Under the pieces are notes generated by a model. It was not told where the DNA came from and made no database searches. It was given only the letters and a program-made list of their open reading frames with translations. The position numbers and the translations under genes are program-made. From Defluviitaleaceae bacterium (lineage in GTDB: Bacteria > Bacillota > Clostridia > Lachnospirales > WRAX01), in the NCBI GenBank assembly GCA_009779935.1, contig WRAX01000023.1:1-36870 (forward strand): a DNA stretch of 36,870 nucleotides, read 5' to 3'. Position 1 is the stretch's first letter. Every line of letters starts with the position of its first letter. Positions 1 through 7,554 of the stretch are shown here, piece after piece.

Positions 1-12
1 GAAAACGCAGGA

Positions 13-96
13 TTTTTATTCGATTGCAAGGAGCGAGGTTCCGTGCATACCCAGAGGTATGTGCGGGTTCTTGGGACGCAGTAAATCGGATAAAAA
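13..96. repeat. Folded palindromic element at the left edge
   Basis: An imperfect inverted repeat can fold into one long stem-loop. Bases 13-25 pair with 84-96 (13 bp, one G-U), and an inner hairpin pairs 41-50 with 57-66 (10 bp, two G-U) around the loop CCAGAG. The middle section pairs only in part. No open frame fits it. It lies directly upstream of the remnant of a membrane protein gene whose 5' part is missing, so it may mark an insertion or rearrangement point. A dispersed repeat, a small non-autonomous element or a structured RNA would all fit. I cannot assign a family from sequence alone. Confidence 0.4.
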
Positions 97-110
97 GACA
101 AGTTTAGTGA

Positions 111-632
111 TACTGTTTTGGGGTTGTTTGGGTATATGTAACCGCTGCAATTATCTGCATATATGCCATTGTATCCACGCTGTTAATTGTAATTGGCCCA
201 AATAAAAAAGCATTATCGGCTATGTTTGGTTGCTTGGGTGGGGTATTTCTTGCTGGGGTTTTAATGTATTCCATGGATGTGATATGAACCTGACCGGGCT
301 TGCGGGCCATGAAGCAGGCAAAAAGCGATTCCAGCTTTAGAAACATCTTCAAATCCGGCCTGGAAATAGGCAAGGATATTTTGGGCACCATGTTAAACAC
401 TTTAATCCTTGCCTATATAGGCAGTTCATTGGCGTTAATTATACTTATTACCGCCTCCACCACCACTTTACTGGAATTGCTTAATAGAGAGCTGATTATT
501 GTGGAGTTTTTAAGGGCATTGGTAGGTAGCTTTGGAATGTTTTTAACTTGCAGCGATTTGTGGTTGGCTATATTTGCGAAGTGGCAGGTAATGTTCTATA
601 GCGTGTTCACATTAAGCTGTGCGGCAGCTTAA
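111..632 (+). pseudogene. Decayed yibE/F-like multi-pass membrane protein, 3' remnant
   Basis: Two pieces resemble the YibE/F family (integral membrane proteins of unsettled function). Bases 111-284 read a transmembrane stretch ending in a TGA at 285. The family's next motif (LTGLAGHEA) is found only in another frame from 284. The conserved C-terminal block (FKSGLEIGKDILGTMLNTLILAYIG, here split as FKSGLEIGKDILGTM and NTLILAYIG) returns in the first frame within 300-632. The segment that normally joins these motifs, about 40 residues, is missing, and nothing of the N-terminal half is seen before 111, where the palindromic element lies. I infer a dead gene with a 5' truncation, a frameshift and an internal deletion. 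The frame ends inside the hairpin at 597-647. Confidence 0.65.
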
Positions 633-647
633 TGTGAACACGCTATA
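597..647. terminator. Perfect 23-bp hairpin between convergent reading frames
   Basis: Bases 597-619 are the exact inverted complement of 625-647 around the 5-base loop TGCGG. The hairpin covers the last codons and stop codons of both the plus-strand yibE/F remnant and the minus-strand MOSC gene. Its place between converging genes suggests a bidirectional terminator, but neither side has a clear run of T. A 23-bp perfect arm is longer than a usual intrinsic terminator, so an RNA-processing site or a small mobile palindrome is also possible. Confidence 0.5.
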
Positions 648-1021
648 ATTAAACCACCCCTTACAACCCTGCCAAAGGCCACACCCTGGTGCATGGGGCA
701 GGGCTTGTCCACCGAATGATACTTACAACTATCAAAGCAAAACGTTTTGCCGCCGGTAATTTCTAGCGCAGCTTCGCCAAGCTCCAATAATTCGCTATTT
801 TGCAGTTGTCCATCAAAAAGAATATTTGCCTTAAACTTGGCAAAGCAAATGCCCCCGGGGTTTTCTTCCATAAAATGGCGGGCATTTTTTGTTTGCAGGC
901 TGATATTGTTGTGGCGGTCACCGGGGATGCCTTGGTTCGGAGCTAAGGTGGCTTGGGTTAAGGCCTCACCCTCGCACCCTTTTTGGGGATAAATTTTTAT
1001 GCTTAGGATTTGATTAGTCAA
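629..1021 (-). CDS. Small MOSC domain protein
   Basis: A 130-residue stand-alone MOSC domain (the domain at the C-terminus of molybdenum cofactor sulfurases). It shows the family's early G-x-x-GDRH motif (GIPGDRH) and a conserved cysteine region near residues 90-105 (FCFDSCKYHS and KPCPMHQG). MOSC proteins bind or handle sulfur on molybdopterin-type cofactors; the exact reaction here is unknown. I chose a TTG start at 1021 because GAGGTGG lies 6 bases upstream; it overlaps the stop region of the upstream moeA fusion gene by 8 bases. A longer frame to 1063 exists but would overlap that gene by 50 bases. It is the last gene of the moeA cluster, and its 3' end is built into the hairpin at 597-647. 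Confidence 0.75.
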   Translation of the reverse strand: MTNQILSIKIYPQKGCEGEALTQATLAPNQGIPGDRHNNISLQTKNARHFMEENPGGICFAKFKANILFDGQLQNSELLELGEAALEITGGKTFCFDSCKYHSVDKPCPMHQGVAFGRVVRGGLIIACSH

Positions 1022-2894
1022 TATAAACCACCTCTCCGCAATTTTCTGCGGTATAGCCGCCAAGCCCTGCCAGTTTTTCGTGCAGCTGCGGGCTTTTCAA
1101 AATATCCATAAAGGCTTGGATGTGGGGTAGGCCTAAAAATTCCCGTGGTATTGCAAAGTCATATTCCTCTTGGCCTATGGGGATAAAATCAAGCCCCATG
1201 GCGGTTGCGGCCGCTTGTATGCCCAAACCGCAATCTGCACTGCCCCCGTGTATGGCGGCGGCCACAGCCATATGGGTTGTGGCATCCCTGTCATATCCAC
1301 TTATTTCCTCTGGGTTAATGCCTTCGGCTTTCAGTTTATAGTCCAACAAAATACGTGTACCGGCCCCACGCTGGCGGTTTATGTAGCGATATTTAGTTAA
1401 ATCCGCCAAGCCTTTAATGCCAAGAGGATTGCCCTTTTGCACCATCAGGCCCTGGGTGCGGCGCACGCCCTTTATCAAAGCCATTTTGCCGCCACCAAAC
1501 AGCTTTTTTACAATAGAGACATTATACTCGCCTGTTATCTCATCCAACTGATGGATTGGGGCGATGTGGGTTTCGCCATTTTTAAGAGCCATTAAGCCGC
1601 TAAGGCTGCCCACATGGCTGCTGGAAAGATTGGCACCCACCATCATATCCGCCATAATATCCAGCATTAAATCATGGCTGCCGATACTTACGATGGTTTG
1701 CTCCAAATCCTCCAAATTTCGGATTAGGGACACTTCAACCGTAGCACCGGCATCCACGCCTTCCAAATTCTGGTCAATTATGCAAAAGCCGTCGGCCCGA
1801 ACAAGGGTCATGGCCGCCCCTGCGCCACGGGCAAGGGGTGTGGCCACCAACTTGTCGCCAATGCGCCCAATTTTAACCCGCACATATTCCCTATGCTTAA
1901 AAGACGAAACAAGGCGGCGTGTAAGGGTGGCTTGTATAATATTGCCCTTGGCCTTATTGCCCACCAGTAAGGGCTTCACAAAATTTTCGTAAGCGATATA
2001 GGCAGAAACGGGATAACCGGGCACGCCGATAACGGGCTTGCCCTTGACGACTGCTAAGATAACGGGCTTGCCGGGCTTCATGGCAACACCGTGCACCACC
2101 ACCTGCCCAATCTCCCGCAAGATATGGATGGCGAAATCCTCCCTGCCTGCGGATGTGCCGGAGCATAGTAAGGCCATATCGTGATGCTCCGCCGCCCATA
2201 ATATCCGTTCTTTAATGGCCTCATAATCGTCAGCTACGATTGGAGTGCGCACGGGATTGCCCCCATCCTGCGCTACAAGGGCGGATAACATATAGGAATT
2301 GGATTCGATAATATCACCCTCTTTAAGGTTGCCACCAGCCTCTACAAGCTCACTACCCGTGGGGATGATTGCCACGGTGGCGGGATTTGTAACTAAAATT
2401 TGGGTTATGCCGCCGGATAACAACACCCCAATGTCCATGGGGCGGATTTTGTGGCCGCTGGGCAAAATCATCTCCCCTTGCACTATATCCTCCCCAATGG
2501 GGCGCAGATGCTGCCACGCCGCCGCCCCTTGGCGGATGATGATTGTGCCGTCATCTTGCTCCTGCAATTCTTCTGCCATTATAACTGCATCAAATGGGGG
2601 TTTTACAGGGTCGCCTGTATCCACCGCCACAAAGTCCCCGGGGCAAAGCGCAATGGGAGAGGTTTCGCTGGCACCCCTTGTTTTATGGCTTATTATAGCT
2701 ATGCCGTCCATGGCGGAGCAGTCGTATAGAGGTGAATTATTGCGGGCAAAAATCGGCCGTGCTGTTACCCTGCCCAGTGCATGAGCTGTTTCTAGGAGGG
2801 CAACCCCTGTGGTTAAAGGCGGCAACTCTTTTTGAAAGCGAGCCAAAGCCTCTTCAATAGATATATTTGTAAGATATAAATTTCGTTCAGACAT
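1014..2894 (-). CDS. MoeA molybdotransferase fused to a substrate-binding-protein-like domain
   Basis: A 626-residue protein. Residues 1 to about 400 are MoeA-like: SAMDGIAI, DTGDPVKPPFDAVIMAEE, CSGTSAGRED and GVPGYPVSAY correspond to the conserved MoeA active-site motifs, and GVAMKPGKPVILA is also typical. MoeA inserts molybdate or tungstate into adenylylated molybdopterin. Residues about 405-626 are a periplasmic-binding-protein-like domain of the type annotated 'MoeA/LysR substrate binding-domain-containing protein'; without a signal peptide it is cytoplasmic and may sense the oxyanion or the cofactor (inference). AGGAGGG precedes the ATG. It lies 11 bases after a second, plain moeA, so this cell has two MoeA versions side by side, possibly for different metals or steps. 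Confidence 0.88.
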   Translation of the reverse strand: MSERNLYLTNISIEEALARFQKELPPLTTGVALLETAHALGRVTARPIFARNNSPLYDCSAMDGIAIISHKTRGASETSPIALCPGDFVAVDTGDPVKPPFDAVIMAEELQEQDDGTIIIRQGAAAWQHLRPIGEDIVQGEMILPSGHKIRPMDIGVLLSGGITQILVTNPATVAIIPTGSELVEAGGNLKEGDIIESNSYMLSALVAQDGGNPVRTPIVADDYEAIKERILWAAEHHDMALLCSGTSAGREDFAIHILREIGQVVVHGVAMKPGKPVILAVVKGKPVIGVPGYPVSAYIAYENFVKPLLVGNKAKGNIIQATLTRRLVSSFKHREYVRVKIGRIGDKLVATPLARGAGAAMTLVRADGFCIIDQNLEGVDAGATVEVSLIRNLEDLEQTIVSIGSHDLMLDIMADMMVGANLSSSHVGSLSGLMALKNGETHIAPIHQLDEITGEYNVSIVKKLFGGGKMALIKGVRRTQGLMVQKGNPLGIKGLADLTKYRYINRQRGAGTRILLDYKLKAEGINPEEISGYDRDATTHMAVAAAIHGGSADCGLGIQAAATAMGLDFIPIGQEEYDFAIPREFLGLPHIQAFMDILKSPQLHEKLAGLGGYTAENCGEVVYID

Positions 2895-2905
2895 TTAACG
2901 CCCTC

Positions 2906-4138
2906 CTAATACAGATAAACCAACACATTGTCGCCCTTGTGCAGCCCTTCCGTGCCCCTGTCAATTAAGAAATATCCACTGGCCTCCACAAGGGTTGCTA
3001 TAAGGCCTGATTTGGAAAATATGGGATGGGCGGTGTATGCCCCATCCTCAAAAATCAGCTTGCATTGGCAACAGGTGGTTTTGCCATCGGATCCGGGCAC
3101 ATTTGTGGTAAGTTTAGCGGGTATGGGGAAGTTTTCGGCAGCCCCTGTAAGATTTGGTGGAAGCCAGCCAAACAATAATTCAAAAACAGTCATGGCGGAT
3201 ATTGGGTGTCCCGGCAGCCCCACCAACAGGGTTCGAGAGGTTTCGTCATGCCCTAAAATGGTGGGTTTGCCCGGTTTGATAGCTATTCCGTGGGTAAATA
3301 CCCCGGGGGTGGCCACCATTTGGATAATATCCGCAGTCATGTCCTTTTTGCCTTGGGAGCTGCCGCCGCTAACCGCAACAATGTCGCATATTTCCATTGC
3401 TTGCTTTATAGCCTGCTTAATGGTGTACTGGTCATCAGGTACAGAAAGGGTTTGCACCACATCATAACCATGCCTTGCCGCCAAAGCCGCCAAGGACAGG
3501 GTATTGCTTTCTCGAATTTTGCCATCCTCTAAGGGGTTGTAATGGGGAACGATAAGCTCGTCCCCTGTGGAGATAAATGCAATTTTCGGCAAAGCAAATA
3601 CCGACACATTTTTGGCACCGGCAACAGCCAGGGCTCCAATGTCTTGCGGGGTAAGCCGCTTGCCCTTGGGCAACAACAAGGCTCCCGCCCTCATGTCATC
3701 CCCAATTTGAATAATATGGTCGCCATGGGCGGCCGCTTTATAAACGGCAACCTCATCATCCCCAAAGGTCTCGCAAAACTCCACCATAACAACTGCATCC
3801 GCCCCTTGGGGCAACATGCCCCCCGTGGGTATTTCGGCACATTGCCCTGATGTTATGGCAAAATCCGCCCCCTTGCCCATTTCCACAGCCCCCACCACTG
3901 TTAAAAAGGAGGGTATGCTTTCCCCTGCACCCTGCACATCCTTGGCTATAACCGCATAACCATCTACCGTGGAGCGGCGAAAATGGGGTGAGTTATTTGC
4001 GGCATAAACATCCTGCGCCAAAATCCTGCCGGCGGCTTGGGGTAATGGCAAAAGCTCCGTAGCGGGCAGCCACGCCTTTGCCTCATCCAACAGCTTTTGG
4101 CGGGCGTCTTCCAATGTATCAACTTGTAAAAATCTCAT
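2906..4138 (-). CDS. moeA: Molybdopterin molybdotransferase MoeA
   Basis: A 410-residue MoeA of normal length. Visible motifs are STVDGYAV near residue 60, PTGGMLPQGADAVVMVE near 110, SGGSSQGKKD near 255 (the loop carrying the catalytic acidic residue in the family), IAIKPGKPTILG and GLPGHPISAM. The protein should catalyse metal insertion into MPT-AMP in the last step of basic Moco/Wco synthesis. GAGGTG lies 5 bases upstream of the ATG. It begins 44 bases after the FMN-binding protein gene with no clear promoter between, so it is probably co-transcribed with tetR and the FMN-binding gene upstream. Confidence 0.92.
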   Translation of the reverse strand: MRFLQVDTLEDARQKLLDEAKAWLPATELLPLPQAAGRILAQDVYAANNSPHFRRSTVDGYAVIAKDVQGAGESIPSFLTVVGAVEMGKGADFAITSGQCAEIPTGGMLPQGADAVVMVEFCETFGDDEVAVYKAAAHGDHIIQIGDDMRAGALLLPKGKRLTPQDIGALAVAGAKNVSVFALPKIAFISTGDELIVPHYNPLEDGKIRESNTLSLAALAARHGYDVVQTLSVPDDQYTIKQAIKQAMEICDIVAVSGGSSQGKKDMTADIIQMVATPGVFTHGIAIKPGKPTILGHDETSRTLLVGLPGHPISAMTVFELLFGWLPPNLTGAAENFPIPAKLTTNVPGSDGKTTCCQCKLIFEDGAYTAHPIFSKSGLIATLVEASGYFLIDRGTEGLHKGDNVLVYLY

Positions 4139-4182
4139 AAAACACCTCGCTTTACATCCTCATCGTGGTTAAAGGGTTGGCT

Positions 4183-4608
4183 TTATCGATTCATACCAAT
4201 TCCATTCTCCAGGGCATCTTGTATTGCGGAGAGGATGACGAGACTGCTGTTGGTTGCCCCTGCAACTGTATCCACATATAAGGTTTGCTGGGCAACAACC
4301 CAATCTGCAACAACTTCTGCTGATACGGCATGCTCCCAATTGCCATGATAGTGATTTGTGATAACCACTTGGGTAATTTCGTGATTTTCCACAGTTACAT
4401 CCACATTGGCAGCAACGAAGTTTGAATCGAAGAATCCGCTGAATGTGCCGTCCTGCACTTGTGAAAGGTCTGTTGTTTCAATTTCAATGCCTGCGATAAT
4501 TCGGCGATATTCTGCCAGGTTATATAGATAAACACCGCCAAAAATCAGCCCTGTGGCCACAATAGCTGCAATGGCAGCAATAATAACTCTTTTGGTAGTT
4601 TTTGTCAT
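4183..4608 (-). CDS. Membrane-anchored FMN-binding domain protein
   Basis: 141 residues. An N-terminal transmembrane helix (about residues 8-30, VIIAAIAAIVATGLIFGGVY) precedes an FMN-binding domain (PF04205 type) that should face outside. The motif DTVAGATNSS near residue 113 matches the D-x-x-[ST/A]-G-A-T signature at which ApbE attaches FMN covalently to Thr; the candidate Thr is about residue 119. An apbE gene lies in this window at 27051. The gene begins 3 bases after tetR, with GAAGGAAGG as ribosome binding site, so the two form one unit. The protein is probably an electron carrier, and its partner is unknown. Its place beside moeA suggests, but does not prove, a link to a Mo/W enzyme. 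Confidence 0.8.
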   Translation of the reverse strand: MTKTTKRVIIAAIAAIVATGLIFGGVYLYNLAEYRRIIAGIEIETTDLSQVQDGTFSGFFDSNFVAANVDVTVENHEITQVVITNHYHGNWEHAVSAEVVADWVVAQQTLYVDTVAGATNSSLVILSAIQDALENGIGMNR

Positions 4609-4611
4609 TTT

Positions 4612-5256
4612 TTACCTTCCTTCGTCTAAATTTACTGGTAAAACTGATTGCAGCAAAAGGCGAAAGCCATTTTCCATAAATTCTTCGGGGGTTGCATCCA
4701 TTCTGTGGGTGATGTACGGCCCTTTTTTGTGTGCCAGCGTTATTATACCGCATACACCGCCCCATAGGGCGAAAATTGTTTGGGGTAACCGGGGTATGTC
4801 GCTTCGCACTTGCCCTTTCGCCATCCACTCCCCAAAAAAGTTGCCCATTATTTCGTTTATCTCCTCACCCACTTGGTAAATTTGGAATAATACCGCATCC
4901 TTGTCGTTGGTAACGATTTTAATTTCGCCAAGCACACTGTCAAAATACATAGGATGTTGCGTGTAAAACCCGGCTATGGTGCGGCACACTGCATAAAATC
5001 CTGCCGAAAAGTTTTCCGCATCCTTTACGGCATTCGATAACCCATCCCGTAGCAAGGTGTAATATTCCAGCACAATACAGTCAAATATTTCTTCTTTGTT
5101 TTTGAAGTAGACATATATGGTGGATTTGCTGCAATCCGCTTTCTTTCCAATATCATCAACAGTGGTTTGGGTAACACCTTTTTCGGCGAACAGCTCCTTG
5201 GCGGCAGTTAAAATATTGCTTCGGTTAAATTGGGATAACCGCTCCTTTTTGCTCAT
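4612..5256 (-). CDS. TetR-family transcriptional regulator
   Basis: 214 residues. The N-terminal DNA-binding domain is clear: ILTAAKELFAEKGVTQTT, then the recognition helix CSKSTIYVYFKNKEE (about residues 43-57). The C-terminal ligand domain has no recognisable match. AAAGGAG lies upstream of the ATG. Its promoter at 5288-5316 is overlapped by a TGGTA/TACCA inverted repeat, the likely operator, so it probably represses itself and the genes behind it: the FMN-binding protein and probably moeA, the moeA fusion and the MOSC gene. The ligand is unknown. Confidence 0.88.
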   Translation of the reverse strand: MSKKERLSQFNRSNILTAAKELFAEKGVTQTTVDDIGKKADCSKSTIYVYFKNKEEIFDCIVLEYYTLLRDGLSNAVKDAENFSAGFYAVCRTIAGFYTQHPMYFDSVLGEIKIVTNDKDAVLFQIYQVGEEINEIMGNFFGEWMAKGQVRSDIPRLPQTIFALWGGVCGIITLAHKKGPYITHRMDATPEEFMENGFRLLLQSVLPVNLDEGR

Positions 5257-5277
5257 GGCAAACTCCTTTCATAATCT

Positions 5278-5316
5278 TGGTACAATTATCATACCATGGG
5301 TTCGATTATTTGTCAA
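5278..5316 (-). promoter_or_regulatory. tetR operon promoter with overlapping inverted repeat (likely operator)
   Basis: On the minus strand TTGACA (5311-5316) and TATGAT (5288-5293) are 17 bases apart, with an extended TG one base before the -10. A partial inverted repeat at 5278-5296 (TGGTA...TACCA arms) overlaps the -10 box. This is the usual arrangement of a TetR-family repressor that controls itself. Operator function is inferred. Confidence 0.75.
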
Positions 5317-5370
5317 GAGGAAATTTGAAAAAATCCGAAAAAAGTTTTACAGCAATGTTGTTGCGGGCTT

Positions 5371-5389
5371 GCCCCACAACGAATGGGGC
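5371..5389 (-). terminator. Weak hairpin after tupC
   Basis: GCCCCA pairs with TGGGGC around a 7-base loop, 9 bases after the tupC stop codon. No T run follows directly, so it is at best a weak or factor-assisted terminator separating the tup operon from the tetR promoter. Confidence 0.3.
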
Positions 5390-5397
5390 GGCGGGGG

Positions 5398-6078
5398 TCA
5401 AAACGATTGCTGATACAGATAGCTTTTTAATTCCGGAGCTTGCGGGTCAAGCAGAATTTGCTCAGGGGTGCCCTCTGCTTGAAATTGACCACTATCCATA
5501 AAATACACATGGTTGCATAGCCGCTTAATATTGGATAGCTGGTGGCTGATGATAACCCATGTAATGGGATTTTTCTGCTGGGATGCTAAAATATGCTGTT
5601 CAAAGCGGGTTACGCTTTTAATATCCATATTGGAAAAGGCCTCATCAATAAGTATCATCTTGGGGTCAAATATTAATGCCCGTATAAAGGAAAGCTTTTG
5701 CTGCTCGCCGCTGGAAAGGGACGGGGCATATTGGTTGCGTATTTCGCTTAACCCCGCAAGCTCCAATAACCCGGAAACCCGCCCCTCATCAGGGGTTATC
5801 TTGCGGATTTTTAATGGGTATACCAGATTTTTATACACTGTGTCGCCCATTAAATATGGTTTGCGAAAAACCATTGTGATATCACGAGGGGTTAATCCGC
5901 CATGGTCAATTTCCCCTTCATCAGGTTTTACAAGCCCTGCCATAATTTTCATCAATGTGGTTTTGCCGCAGCCATTAGCTCCGATAATGCCGTAAATCTT
6001 ACTTTCAAAGGTATCTGTGCGCCGCCAATCCAGCGAAAAGCGGCTAAACTTTTTTGTTATATTAGAAATTTTCATCAT
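5398..6078 (-). CDS. tupC: Tungstate ABC transporter ATP-binding protein
   Basis: 226 residues, ABC ATPase. The Walker A is GANGCGKTT near residue 34, the signature is LSSGEQQKL, the Walker B is MILIDEAFSNMD and the switch histidine lies in VIISHQL. The Q-loop position reads VFRKPYLM, so the usual Gln appears to be Arg. It is the last gene of the moa-tup operon and overlaps tupB by 17 bases. The start may be the ATG at 6078 or the next ATG at 6075. Assignment to tungstate rather than molybdate rests on TupA. With TupB it forms the importer of the metal for the cofactor. Confidence 0.87.
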   Translation of the reverse strand: MMKISNITKKFSRFSLDWRRTDTFESKIYGIIGANGCGKTTLMKIMAGLVKPDEGEIDHGGLTPRDITMVFRKPYLMGDTVYKNLVYPLKIRKITPDEGRVSGLLELAGLSEIRNQYAPSLSSGEQQKLSFIRALIFDPKMILIDEAFSNMDIKSVTRFEQHILASQQKNPITWVIISHQLSNIKRLCNHVYFMDSGQFQAEGTPEQILLDPQAPELKSYLYQQSF

Positions 6079-6751
6079 TTCGCCGCTCCCTCTTCCTTAA
6101 AAAGTCCGCTATAATTTGTATGGTAAAGGCGACAAGCATCAGCACAATCCCCAGCTGTATTGCTTGGTCTTGAAATCCACGTCGGGTATCTAGGGCGATT
6201 GTGGTGGTCATAACCCTTGTGTGGTGGCGGATGTTGCCGCCAACCATAACAATTGCCCCAATCTCGCTCATAGCCCGTCCAAAGCCTGTTATAATGGCAA
6301 AAAATATCTCATTACCCAGCTCCCTAATTACCAGCATTTGGGTTTGCAGGCGGCTTGCCCCCATGGTGTGGGCAAAGGCCCTTATGCGCTCCCCGTTTCG
6401 GCTGGCCGCTGTGTACACAATGCCTGCAATTATGGGGGTTACCAGCAACACTTGGGCGATTATCATAATTTCAAAAGTAAACATTAGCCGCAAAAAACCA
6501 AGCGGCCCATCACGGGTAAATATTAAAACTACCACAAGCCCCATAACCACAGGGGGCATGCCCATTAGCGTGCGGTTTACCGCCACCACCAGCCACTTAA
6601 AGAATTTTGGCAGGGTACGGGTGGGTTGCAGGCTTTCTAAAAACAGCCCAAAAGCCACCCCCAAAATGGCGGAGATGGCCGTGGACGTTATGGTCATGCG
6701 CAAGGTGCGCAGTATTATTTCAATGGTTTCTTGGTCAAGTAATTCCAGCAT
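6062..6751 (-). CDS. tupB: Tungstate ABC transporter permease
   Basis: 229 residues from the ATG at 6751, which follows the tupA stop by 1 base; a longer frame to 6835 would run far into tupA and is unlikely. Several hydrophobic segments are visible, with the family's cytoplasmic coupling region around GRAMSEIGAIVMVGGNI, which is typical of TupB/ModB-like permeases (the EAA-type loop). It is a membrane channel that works with TupC and the lipoprotein TupA. Confidence 0.9.
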   Translation of the reverse strand: MLELLDQETIEIILRTLRMTITSTAISAILGVAFGLFLESLQPTRTLPKFFKWLVVAVNRTLMGMPPVVMGLVVVLIFTRDGPLGFLRLMFTFEIMIIAQVLLVTPIIAGIVYTAASRNGERIRAFAHTMGASRLQTQMLVIRELGNEIFFAIITGFGRAMSEIGAIVMVGGNIRHHTRVMTTTIALDTRRGFQDQAIQLGIVLMLVAFTIQIIADFLRKRERRNDENF

Positions 6752-6752
6752 A

Positions 6753-7553
6753 TTATCTTGCTTCCGGGAAGAATAGGGGATTGCCAAATTCCGCCACCCC
6801 AAATTGGCCGATAAGCTCCTGCCCCCGTGGGCCAATCATCCAGTCAACAAAGATACGGCTACCCTCTTGCTGCTCACTACTTGCCACAATCATAATGCCA
6901 TAAGGGTTAAGCAAATTGGGGCTGCCTTCGGTTACAATGGTTAGGTTGCCGTGGTTTGGGCGGTTATACCATGTGGCACGGTCGGACAAGGTAAAGGCAT
7001 CCATTTCCATGGCCATGGTGATGGTTGTTCCCATACCCTCGCCCGCTTCCATATAATTGGAATTGCCTGTTGGGTCCAGCCCTAAATCTGCCCAAACGTC
7101 CAGTTCCCGCACATGGGTGCCACTGTCGTCACCCCGGGATATAAAGGGTAGGTTGTCCGCTAAAATTTGGGCAAAGGATTGCTCTATGGGTGTGTTATGG
7201 GCAATAGGGCCGCCCACAGGGCCAAGTACGATAAAGTCGTTATACATAATATCATAACGCCGCTGGGCATAACCATCTGCTACAAACTGGTCCTCCAAAG
7301 CACGGGCGTGTACCAGCAAAACATCCGCATCCCCCGCCCGTCCTGTTGCAAGGGCGGCACCTGTGCCTTGTGAAATCACCTGCACCTCCCAGCCTGTTTC
7401 ATCATAGAAAATGGGTAGCAAAAAGCCTAAAAGTCCGGCATCATATGTGGATGTGGTGGTGGCTAATGTAATTGTGCCGCCTTCGTTATTTCCGCAAGCT
7501 ACCAAAGCAAGCGCCATTACGGCTAAAAATGCACCTACAAAAAATTTTTTCAT
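6753..7553 (-). CDS. tupA: Tungstate-binding lipoprotein
   Basis: 266 residues from the ATG at 7553. The N-terminus is a lipoprotein signal ending in LVACGNN, so the mature protein is tethered by Cys. The TTTSTYDAGLL motif directly after it is the oxyanion-binding signature of the TupA family, followed by GTGAALATGRAGDADV and VHARALED, also family-typical. These features favour tungstate over molybdate, since ModA proteins differ here. GGAGG lies 8 bases before the ATG, inside the end of the upstream MOSC-MogA gene, and the two genes are 1 base apart. A longer start at 7574 is possible but has no good ribosome binding site. Confidence 0.93.
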   Translation of the reverse strand: MKKFFVGAFLAVMALALVACGNNEGGTITLATTTSTYDAGLLGFLLPIFYDETGWEVQVISQGTGAALATGRAGDADVLLVHARALEDQFVADGYAQRRYDIMYNDFIVLGPVGGPIAHNTPIEQSFAQILADNLPFISRGDDSGTHVRELDVWADLGLDPTGNSNYMEAGEGMGTTITMAMEMDAFTLSDRATWYNRPNHGNLTIVTEGSPNLLNPYGIMIVASSEQQEGSRIFVDWMIGPRGQELIGQFGVAEFGNPLFFPEAR

Positions 7554-7554
7554 T

